This document shows positions 1 through 5,262 of a stretch of DNA of 6,257 nucleotides, in pieces. The stretch's first letter is position 1, and every line of letters begins with the position of its first letter. The notes under the pieces are model-generated. The model saw only the letters and a program-made list of their open reading frames with translations, was not told the origin of the DNA and did no database searches. The DNA comes from Opitutaceae bacterium (GTDB lineage: Bacteria > Verrucomicrobiota > Verrucomicrobiia > Opitutales > Opitutaceae): assembly GCA_029979145.1 (NCBI GenBank), contig JAPOIC010000126.1:1-6257 (forward strand). The letters run 5' to 3'. The translations under genes were made by a program, and so were the position numbers.

Positions 1-12
1 GCACGGCCGTGC
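1..12. repeat. 12-bp perfect palindrome downstream of acnD
   Basis: GCACGGCCGTGC reads the same on both strands. It lies 30 bases past the acnD stop codon on the minus strand. No start codon with a ribosome binding site is visible in bases 1-42, so the next minus-strand gene (prpF in the usual arrangement) would begin outside the window. There is no T-run, so this is not a classical terminator. In GC-rich DNA it may be chance. Confidence 0.3.
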
Positions 13-42
13 CGGTGTGCCGCGAGCCCGGCGCGGTCGCCG

Positions 43-2640
43 TCAGCCGGCCGAGGCCACGGACGACTCGAGAAAATCCTGCGCGAAGCGCTGCAACACG
101 CCGCCGGCGGCGTAAATCGACACTTCTTCCGCCGTATCGAGGCGGCAGGTCACCGGCACTTCGACCTGCTCGCCGTTACGGCGATGGACGACGAGCGTCA
201 GGTCGGCACGCGGCGCCGGGGTGCCGACGACGTCGAAGGTCTCCGTGCCGTCGATGGCGTAGGTCTTGCGCGTCTCGCCGGCCTTGAATTCGAGCGGCAG
301 CACGCCCATGCCGATGAGGTTGGTGCGGTGGATACGTTCGAAACCTTCGGCGACGATGGCTTCGACACCGGCCAGGCGCACGCCCTTGGCTGCCCAGTCG
401 CGCGAAGAGCCCTGGCCGTAGTCGGCGCCGGCGACGATGATCAGCGGCTGCTTGCGCTGCATGTAGGTTTCGATCGCCTCCCACATGCGCATCACCTTGC
501 CCTCCGGTTCGAGGCGCGCCAGCGAACCCTGCTTCACCTCGCCGTCCTCGACGGCCATCTCGTTGATGAGCTTGGGGTTGGCGAACGTCGCGCGCTGCGC
601 GGTGAGGTGGTCGCCGCGGTGGGTCGCGTAGGAATTGAAGTCCTCTTCGGGCAGGCCCATCTTGGCCAGGTACTCACCGGCCGCGCTGCTGGCCAGGATC
701 GCATTCGACGGCGAGAGGTGGTCGGTGGTGATGTTGTCGCCGAGCACGGCCAGCGGACGCATGCCGGTGAGCGTGCGCTCGCCGGCCAGCGCGCCTTCCC
801 AGTAGGGCGGGCGGCGGATATAGGTGCTCTGCGGGCGCCACTCGTAGAGCGGACTCGCCGCACGTTCGACCTTGACGTGGGCGAACATCGGTTCGTAGAC
901 GTTGCGGAACTGCTCGGGTTTCACCGAGGACGCGACGATCGCGTCGATTTCCTCGTCACTCGGCCAGATGTCCTTCAGCGTGACCGGCTTGCCGTCCTGG
1001 TCGACGCCGAGCGCATCCTTCTCGATGTCGAAGCGCACGGTGCCGGCAATCGCGTAGGCAACCACCAGCGGCGGTGAGGCGAGGAAGGCCTGCTTGGCGT
1101 AGGGGTGGATACGGCCATCGAAGTTGCGGTTGCCGGACAGCACCGCCGTGGCGTAGAGATCGCGGTCGATGATCTCCTGCTGGATTTTCGGATCGAGCGC
1201 GCCGCTCATGCCGTTGCAGGTGGTGCAGGCGAACGCGACGATGCCAAAGCCGAGCTTCTCGAGCTCTTCGAGCAGGCCGCTTTCCTCGAGGTAGAGCTTG
1301 ACCGCCTTGGAACCCGGCGCGAGTGAACTCTTCACCCACGGCTTGCGCGTCAGTCCGCGCGCGTTCGCGTTGCGCGCGATGAGTCCCGCGGCGATGACGT
1401 TGCGCGGATTGCTGGTGTTCGTGCAACTCGTGATGGCGGCGATGATTACCGCGCCATCGGGCATCTTGCCTTCCTCGATATCGACGTGCTTCGCGATACC
1501 GGCGGCGGCCAGGTCGCTGGTCGCCACGCGACGGTGCGGGTTAGAGGGGCCGGCGAGATTGCGCACGACCGAGGACAGGTCGAATTCCAGCACGCGCGGA
1601 TAGCGGGCCTCGGTCAGGTCGTCCGCCCACAGGCCCGCAGTCTTGGCGTAGGTCTCGACCAGCTTGACCTGCTCCGGCTCGCGCCCGGTCAGGGTCAGGT
1701 ACTCCAGCGTCTGCTGATCGATGTAGAACATCGCCGCGGTCGCGCCGAACTCGGGCGTCATGTTGGAAATCGTCGCGCGGTCGCCGAGCGTCAGCGCGGC
1801 GGCTCCCTCACCAAAGAATTCGAGGTAGGTCGAGACGACGCGCTCCTTGCGCAGGAACTCGGTCAGTGCGAGGACGATATCGGTCGCGGTGATGCCGGGC
1901 TGGCGCTTGCCGGTGAGCTTTACGCCGACGATATCGGGCAGGCGCATGTACGACGCACGGCCGAGCATGACACTTTCCGCCTCGAGGCCTCCGACGCCAA
2001 TCGCGATCACGCCGAGCGCGTCGACGTGCGGGGTGTGGCTGTCGGTGCCGACCAGGGTATCGGGGAAAGCGACACCCTCGCGCGCGTGGATCACCGGCGA
2101 CATCCGCTCGAGGTTGATCTGGTGCATGATGCCGTTGCCCGGCGGGATGACGTCGACGTTCTCGAACGCGGTCTTGCACCAGTTGATGAAGTGGAAGCGA
2201 TCGTCGTTGCGGCGATCCTCGATCGCGCGGTTCTTCTCGAACGCATCGCGCTCGAAGCCGGCGTGTTCGACGGCGAGCGAGTGATCGACGATGAGCTGCG
2301 TCGGCACCACCGGGTTGACCGCGGCCGGGTCGCCGCCCTTGGCCGCGATGGCGTCGCGCAGCCCGGCAAGGTCAACCAGCGCGGTCTGGCCGAGGATGTC
2401 GTGGCAGACCACCCGCGCCGGGAACCACGGGAAGTCGAGTTCCTGCTTGCCCTCGATGATCTGTCCGAGCGCGGCGCTCAGGTCGGCAGGATCGCAGCGG
2501 CGTACGAGGTTTTCGGCCAGCACGCGCGAGGTGTAGGGCAACGTCGCATAGGCGCCGGGCTTGATGTCGTCGACAGCGGCACGGGTATCGAAGTAATCGA
2601 GGTCGGTACCCGGCAGGGGCTTGCGGTATTTCGTGTTCAT
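43..2640 (-). CDS. acnD: Fe/S-dependent 2-methylisocitrate dehydratase AcnD
   Basis: Cytoplasmic aconitase-family enzyme of the methylcitrate cycle. With PrpF it converts 2-methylcitrate to 2-methyl-cis-aconitate during propionate breakdown. The 865 residues match the usual AcnD length, and the start (MNTKYRKPLPGTDLDYFD) is typical of AcnD. Visible motifs: GTDSHTPHVDALG at about 198-210; [4Fe-4S] ligands C406 (TSCTNTSNP), C472 and C475 (ACTTCNG); the swivel-domain GDNITTDHLSPS at 634-645; and YGQGSSRDWAAKG at 741-753. The 'PHVDALG' version of the DSHT motif and the RRNDDRFHFINWCKTAF stretch (144-160) fit AcnD better than housekeeping AcnA. All three cluster cysteines are present and the frame is intact. 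No strong Shine-Dalgarno precedes the ATG at 2640. In known operons the order is prpB-prpC-acnD-prpF, but the gene upstream here is a broken CHRD gene behind its own terminator. acnD is therefore probably transcribed by itself or with a gene beyond the left edge. Confidence 0.93.
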   Translation of the reverse strand: MNTKYRKPLPGTDLDYFDTRAAVDDIKPGAYATLPYTSRVLAENLVRRCDPADLSAALGQIIEGKQELDFPWFPARVVCHDILGQTALVDLAGLRDAIAAKGGDPAAVNPVVPTQLIVDHSLAVEHAGFERDAFEKNRAIEDRRNDDRFHFINWCKTAFENVDVIPPGNGIMHQINLERMSPVIHAREGVAFPDTLVGTDSHTPHVDALGVIAIGVGGLEAESVMLGRASYMRLPDIVGVKLTGKRQPGITATDIVLALTEFLRKERVVSTYLEFFGEGAAALTLGDRATISNMTPEFGATAAMFYIDQQTLEYLTLTGREPEQVKLVETYAKTAGLWADDLTEARYPRVLEFDLSSVVRNLAGPSNPHRRVATSDLAAAGIAKHVDIEEGKMPDGAVIIAAITSCTNTSNPRNVIAAGLIARNANARGLTRKPWVKSSLAPGSKAVKLYLEESGLLEELEKLGFGIVAFACTTCNGMSGALDPKIQQEIIDRDLYATAVLSGNRNFDGRIHPYAKQAFLASPPLVVAYAIAGTVRFDIEKDALGVDQDGKPVTLKDIWPSDEEIDAIVASSVKPEQFRNVYEPMFAHVKVERAASPLYEWRPQSTYIRRPPYWEGALAGERTLTGMRPLAVLGDNITTDHLSPSNAILASSAAGEYLAKMGLPEEDFNSYATHRGDHLTAQRATFANPKLINEMAVEDGEVKQGSLARLEPEGKVMRMWEAIETYMQRKQPLIIVAGADYGQGSSRDWAAKGVRLAGVEAIVAEGFERIHRTNLIGMGVLPLEFKAGETRKTYAIDGTETFDVVGTPAPRADLTLVVHRRNGEQVEVPVTCRLDTAEEVSIYAAGGVLQRFAQDFLESSVASAG

Positions 2641-2685
2641 GGCGTTCAGGCGGACTCGCTGGAGGCGGCGGGATGTGAACGCGCA

Positions 2686-2691
2686 ATTCTA
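2686..2691 (-). promoter_or_regulatory. candidate -10 element for acnD
   Basis: On the minus strand TAGAAT matches five of six bases of TATAAT. It lies in the only AT-rich patch of the 190-bp gap between acnD and the terminator at 2831, and gives an untranslated leader of about 40 nt. No good -35 hexamer is found 16-18 bp upstream, so it may need an activator or be chance. Further upstream, CCCCCGT (2716-2722) and ACGGGGG (2733-2739) form a 7-bp inverted repeat that could be an operator or simply reflect GC-rich sequence. Confidence 0.25.
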
Positions 2692-2830
2692 ACATTTCCC
2701 CACTGCCGGAGCGGCCCCCCGTGCGCGCCGAAACGGGGGCGCTGCGACCTGACCGGGGCACCGCCAGGCACAGCCCGGGCGGCGCTGCGCCGTGGAGGCA
2801 GTGCCATGTCGTGGGCCAAATCGTGGACGC

Positions 2831-2858
2831 AAAAAAAGGCCGGGACGAACCCGGCCTT
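2831..2858 (-). terminator. Rho-independent terminator of the CHRD gene
   Basis: Read on the minus strand, AAGGCCGGG, loop TTCGT and CCCGGCCTT form a 9-bp stem with a 5-nt loop, followed directly by more T residues (the A-run at 2831-2837). It lies 34 bases past the stop of the minus-strand CHRD gene. It should separate that gene's transcript from acnD. Confidence 0.87.
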
Positions 2859-2892
2859 GATTGCAGTTGTGCTGCCTCGCGGCAGCGCCGCG

Positions 2893-3454
2893 TCAGGCAG
2901 CGCGCCGGCGCACCAGCGCCATGCCGCCCAGCGCCGAACCGAGCAGCAGCACGGCACCCGGCAAGGGCACGAGGGTCACTGCGCCGGGCAGGATCTGCCC
3001 GCGGATTTCGCCGCTGCCGAAGGTGGCGGTGTGCAGGTTGAAGTATGAGGTCGCCGGCGAAGAGTGCGGCTTCGATCGCGGCGTCGATGACGGCGGCGCC
3101 GGCGAAGATCCCTTCGACCTTGCCTTCACCGGTGATCAGCGTGCCGGGATTGGTCGAGTCGATGAAAATGCGCACCGGGCCGTTGGAACCCGCGGGCGCT
3201 TCGTGGATGTGCGCCGTGGGGCCGGAACCGGCGGTGTTGATCGGCGAGGTCAGACCGCGGAACGAAAGGTTCTAGACGAGTTCCTTGCTGGCCGAGTCGA
3301 ACAGAACGAGGGCACTGCCGTTGCCGGGCGTGGTCACGGCCGGGACTTCCTGCGCGCCGCTGAGCAGGGCACCGAACTCGAAAATGGCTGCTTGGGCGCT
3401 GGCGGCGCAGAACAGCGTGGCCGCTGCGATGGTGCGAAGAGCGTGTTTAAACAT
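2893..3454 (-). pseudogene. CHRD-domain protein with VPLPA-type sorting tag, broken by amber stop and frameshift
   Basis: Reading through the lesions gives a 186-residue exported protein. It has a signal peptide (MFKHALRTIAAATLFCAASAQA, about 1-22), then a CHRD domain from about 24 to 155 with the family landmarks LSGAQEVPAV, AHIHEAPAG and YFNLHTATFGSGEIRGQI. The C-terminus is VPLPG (162-166), a hydrophobic helix and RRR (182-184). Two lesions break it. Codon 61 (3272-3274) is TAG, where LV-x-NLSF suggests an original tyrosine codon one base away. An extra base at about 3046 after codon 136 shifts the frame, and deleting it restores DLYFNLHT. The gene is 562 nt; removing one base gives exactly 187 codons, which supports a single insertion. 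CHRD domains occur in exported proteins of uncertain function. As it stands, only a 60-residue peptide is made. Sequencing or assembly error is the main alternative for both lesions. Confidence 0.86.
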
Positions 3455-3462
3455 GGGCGTAG

Positions 3463-3470
3463 CCTCCCTT
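3463..3470 (-). promoter_or_regulatory. ribosome binding site of the CHRD gene
   Basis: AAGGGAGG on the minus strand lies 8 nt before the ATG at 3454. It places the start at MFKHALRT rather than at the in-frame ATG at 3499, and the signal peptide then begins correctly with a short basic n-region. Confidence 0.75.
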
Positions 3471-3501
3471 GGCATTCCAGACTGGATGGTCTCCTCCAAC
3501 C

Positions 3502-3531
3502 ATTACAACACCATGAAGGCGGTCATGCCAG
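3502..3531 (-). promoter_or_regulatory. candidate sigma-70 promoter of the CHRD gene
   Basis: On the minus strand, CTGGCA (3526-3531, four of six matches to TTGACA) and TGTAAT (3502-3507, five of six to TATAAT) are 18 bp apart. This would give a leader of about 40 nt before the ATG at 3454, which fits the ribosome binding site position. It is a motif match only. I saw no convincing sigma-54 (GG-N10-GC) site, which is common upstream of PEP-CTERM genes in some bacteria. Confidence 0.35.
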
Positions 3532-3538
3532 CGCCAGG

Positions 3539-3561
3539 GCCGCCGCCCGGCGGGCGGCGGC
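3539..3561. repeat. strong GC hairpin upstream of the CHRD gene
   Basis: GCCGCCGCCC and GGGCGGCGGC form a perfect 10-bp stem around a 3-nt loop (3549-3551). No T-run follows on either strand. It lies just upstream of the candidate -35 of the CHRD gene, so it could be an operator, a factor-dependent terminator for transcription through the gap, or a structural element. Confidence 0.45.
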
Positions 3562-3678
3562 ACCAGTACCCGGTTTCATGGCCCATCCTTGCCCGGATGC
3601 GACTTTCTCAGCGGCTCTAGCAGCCAGCACAATGTGAAAATTTGTAAGGAAAAATCCATTCTGCCGCCGCGGATACGT

Positions 3679-3706
3679 CGAGCGCGATGCCGCGGTTTCG
3701 CGCTCG
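3679..3706. repeat. 9-bp inverted repeat, possible operator
   Basis: CGAGCGCGA (3679-3687) and TCGCGCTCG (3698-3706) are exact reverse complements around a 10-nt centre that contains CCGCGG. The half-site centres are 19 bp apart, close to two helical turns, as for a dimeric regulator. It sits in the middle of the divergent region. As RNA it would fold into a stable hairpin, but no U-run follows. The operator role is inference. Confidence 0.45.
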
Positions 3707-3879
3707 TGTTGAAACGATATCAGGTGTCTAACGCTCCCAGATGATGTCCTGTCTCACGACTAAGTTCCAAGTTACTCAGGCGCCGTCGACCCGAACGCTC
3801 CAAATGGCATGACATCTGTCCTGGCCGCAGACACGTAGTGCATCAATCGGCGTATTTCAGCGCGCATGCGAGTGACAGA

Positions 3880-3908
3880 CGACGTCGACCGACGTCCGTG
3901 ATCGACGT
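3880..3908 (+). repeat. three short CGACGT repeats
   Basis: CGACGT occurs at 3880-3885, 3890-3895 and 3903-3908, 55-80 bp before the start of the VPLPA-CTERM gene. The first two are in phase (10 bp apart) and the third is 13 bp on. They may be a binding array or chance in GC-rich sequence. Confidence 0.2.
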
Positions 3909-3948
3909 GCGGAAACAGCGTATGGTCGATCGCAATGGGCGTAACCGC

Positions 3949-3955
3949 GAGGGGG
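3949..3955 (+). promoter_or_regulatory. ribosome binding site of the VPLPA-CTERM gene
   Basis: GAGGGGG lies 5 nt before the ATG at 3961. It decides the start: the in-frame ATG at 3838 would add 41 mostly charged residues before the signal peptide and has no such site. Confidence 0.7.
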
Positions 3956-3960
3956 TAGCC

Positions 3961-4911
3961 ATGGATTCTGTGACCACGGCCAGCTGTTGTTCCGGGCAGA
4001 AATCCACGATCAGGCCAGCTGGTCTCGGCCTCGTCATCGGTGCTCTGGCAATAGCGCCGGCCCTCGCATCGGCAATGGGTGTCTCCACGGTGCAGGCGGG
4101 GTACAGCCCGCAGGTGGCGGTGGAATTTCCCGGCATTGCGTCGATTTCTGACAGCGGCGATAACGGGGCCGAGCAGAATCCCGTCACCTGGAGTGCGAAC
4201 GCCACGGCCAGCCCCAGCGGCATCAGCGCTTACGTCTCGACGACCGGCTTGGCGCCGACCGGCGTCCAATACCGCGCGGGAGGCAGTTTCAGCTCGGCCT
4301 CGGATACGACGTTCAATTACGCTTCGGACTTCCAGGGCGGTCAATCGGACTGGGTCGAGTTCGAACTCGGCGGGTTCCTGACCGGTTCCATCGTTGGACA
4401 GGGGCGTGGCGGGACCGGTTCGGGTTACGCGACCATCAGTCTTTCCGGACCGATTTACGATGCGCCTGATGGCAGCCTGGTCGGCAGCGTTTTCACGTCT
4501 ACGGGCGTTCAGGGTGGCAGCGTGCGTTCGTTCAACGAAAGTCAGCAGATTGACATTAACCAGCCGCTTTCAACGGGCTACTACTCGGTGCCCCGAGGTG
4601 CTTCGATCAGCTTCACGATCGCAATGAGCGTCACCGCTTTCAGCGATAACAGCCCGTTCGGCGACCATGGAACCGTGACGTCAGATTTCTCCAACACGTT
4701 CAAGTTGAACGCCGACCAAGTGTTCAACATTCTCACACCGGGAATCACCGTCAACTCGCCATCCGCCGGCATCGTGAACAACACCCTGCCGGCGCCGGTT
4801 CCGTTACCCGGTGCGCTGGTTTTCTTCTTACCGGCGGCGATGTCCTTGGGCGCTCTCGGTGGACGCCGGACGCGACGACTGACGGAAGCTCGGCAGCGTC
4901 ATACCGATTAG
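3961..4911 (+). CDS. exported protein of unknown function with VPLPA/PEP-CTERM-type sorting tag
   Basis: A 316-residue protein. The N-terminus has a basic segment (K14, R18) and a hydrophobic stretch at about 20-38 (AGLGLVIGALAIAPALASA), with likely signal peptidase cleavage after A38 or A46. The mature part is rich in Ser, Gly, Thr and Asn, has no cysteine, and looks like a beta-rich extracellular domain. I recognise no catalytic motif. The end, FNILTPGITVNSPSAGIVNN, then VPLPG at 280-284, a hydrophobic helix (285-301) and RRTRR (302-306), matches the tripartite PEP-CTERM/VPLPA-CTERM sorting signal. In that system the tail is processed by an exosortase and the protein is exported or surface-attached, often with exopolysaccharide. 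The ten residues after RRTRR make the tail a little longer than usual. It is divergent from the CHRD gene, which bears the same tag. The tag call is fairly sure; the function is unknown. Confidence 0.85.
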   Translation: MDSVTTASCCSGQKSTIRPAGLGLVIGALAIAPALASAMGVSTVQAGYSPQVAVEFPGIASISDSGDNGAEQNPVTWSANATASPSGISAYVSTTGLAPTGVQYRAGGSFSSASDTTFNYASDFQGGQSDWVEFELGGFLTGSIVGQGRGGTGSGYATISLSGPIYDAPDGSLVGSVFTSTGVQGGSVRSFNESQQIDINQPLSTGYYSVPRGASISFTIAMSVTAFSDNSPFGDHGTVTSDFSNTFKLNADQVFNILTPGITVNSPSAGIVNNTLPAPVPLPGALVFFLPAAMSLGALGGRRTRRLTEARQRHTD

Positions 4912-4940
4912 GCCGCCTTCATCAACAGGCTATAGCGGGG

Positions 4941-4976
4941 GAGAGCGCGTCTCTCGCGTGACGCGGAGCTTCCGCG
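4941..4976 (+). repeat. two small hairpins after the VPLPA-CTERM gene
   Basis: GAGAG/CTCTC (4941-4945 and 4951-4955, 5-nt loop) and CGCGGA/TCCGCG (4962-4967 and 4971-4976, 3-nt loop) follow the stop codon by 30-65 bases. Neither has a T-run, so intrinsic termination is doubtful. They may help a factor-dependent stop. Otherwise I see no gene or signal in 4912-5025. Confidence 0.25.
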
Positions 4977-5025
4977 GGGACGGTCCGGCCCGGGCGGCCA
5001 GCCGCGCGTCGACAAAGTGCTTGAA

Positions 5026-5073
5026 TGGTCGGGGTGACAGGATTTGAACCTACGACCCCTGCCTCCCGAAGGC
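5026..5073 (-). other. 3' fragment of tRNA-Pro(CGG), probable integrase attachment site
   Basis: Read on the minus strand from 5073 to 5026: the anticodon loop TTCGGGA (anticodon CGG followed by G37), the anticodon stem's 3' strand GGCAG, a 5-nt variable loop GGGTC, the T arm GTAGG-TTCAAAT-CCTGT, the acceptor 3' strand CACCCCG, discriminator A and encoded CCA. The G at the acceptor end implies a C1-G72 pair, as in bacterial tRNA-Pro. The 5' side is missing: bases above 5073 would have to give CTGCC plus D arm and acceptor, and they do not (only GCC pairs). A tRNA 3' end without its 5' half, next to a tyrosine recombinase gene, is the classic mark of an att site left by element integration. 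It is not a working tRNA. Confidence 0.85.
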
Positions 5074-5081
5074 GTGGATAG

Positions 5082-5175
5082 CGTGAATCTCGGTGAAAGC
5101 CGGTGATCCACCAAGCTCCCGAATAGGTCAAGAATCGGCTCATAAATAGACATTTTCTCGTTTTGTAGATTCACG
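5082..5175. repeat. GTGA phased repeats and 9-bp inverted repeat beside the att core
   Basis: GTGA occurs at 5083-5086, 5093-5096 and 5103-5106, an exact 10-bp period; the first two units share seven of ten bases. CGTGAATCT (5082-5090) also recurs as its exact complement AGATTCACG at 5167-5175, around an AT-rich stretch (5139-5170). Helically phased short repeats flanking a tRNA core resemble integrase arm-type or excisionase sites. That role is inferred from position only. Confidence 0.45.
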
Positions 5176-5200
5176 GCGGTCTACTGACTATCCTTCACAG

Positions 5201-5228
5201 TGCACCGGCGCTGCACCATGGTTGCACC
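5201..5228 (+). repeat. three TGCACC direct repeats, 11-bp period
   Basis: TGCACC occurs at 5201-5206, 5212-5217 and 5223-5228, each exactly 11 bp apart; copies two and three share TGCACCAT. The array ends 22 bp before the integrase ribosome binding site. All copies face the same side of the helix, which suits a protein binding in tandem, such as the integrase itself or a repressor of int. If translation began at the in-frame ATG at 5218, part of it would be coding. Confidence 0.45.
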
Positions 5229-5262
5229 ATCAGCGGCCAGCGCAGCGCTCACGGAGGACACT

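Larger units (their letters stand above)
3455..3960. other. 506-bp divergent intergenic region
   Basis: This is the shared upstream region of the minus-strand CHRD gene and the plus-strand VPLPA-CTERM gene. I see no protein-coding gene in it; the short open frames lack ribosome binding sites. It contains the CHRD candidate promoter, two hairpins (3539-3561 and 3679-3706), an AT-rich patch around 3630-3660 and three CGACGT copies at 3880-3908. TTGAAA at 3709-3714 resembles a plus-strand -35 element, but no matching -10 follows it. The promoter of the plus-strand gene is therefore unidentified. Confidence 0.6.

Noticed and set aside
184..1077. Plus-strand open frame of 297 codons
   Set aside because: It is entirely antisense to the conserved C-terminal half of acnD; no start signal or domain is seen.
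1486..3048. Plus-strand open frame of 520 codons
   Set aside because: It lies opposite acnD for most of its length, has an arginine-rich low-information composition, no ribosome binding site and no recognisable domain. It is an antisense shadow in GC-rich DNA.
2372..3175. Minus-strand 267-codon frame starting MRIFIDSTNPG
   Set aside because: The first part is the CHRD domain; after about 3046 it is out of frame and runs through the terminator into acnD. It is the product of the frameshift, not a separate gene.
3272..3274. In-frame TAG as a possible recoded amino acid or programmed readthrough
   Set aside because: Nothing around it suggests a recoding signal, and the same gene also carries a frameshift, so decay or sequence error is simpler.
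3513..3620. Small plus-strand frame starting MKAVMPAPGPPPGG
   Set aside because: It has no ribosome binding site, and its proline/glycine/arginine stretch is just the hairpin at 3539-3561 being translated.
3709..3732. TTGAAA as a plus-strand promoter for the VPLPA-CTERM gene
   Set aside because: No -10-like hexamer lies 15-19 bp downstream; the nearest candidate, TCTAAC, is only 12 bp away.
3772..4344. Minus-strand open frame of 190 codons
   Set aside because: It overlaps the signal peptide and start of the VPLPA-CTERM gene in antisense; its composition is arginine-rich and its start lacks a ribosome binding site.
4908..5174. Minus-strand open frame of 88 codons across the tRNA fragment
   Set aside because: Its RGRRFKSCHPDHS stretch is the well-known false translation of a tRNA T arm and acceptor. 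There is no ribosome binding site, and the frame spans the att core.
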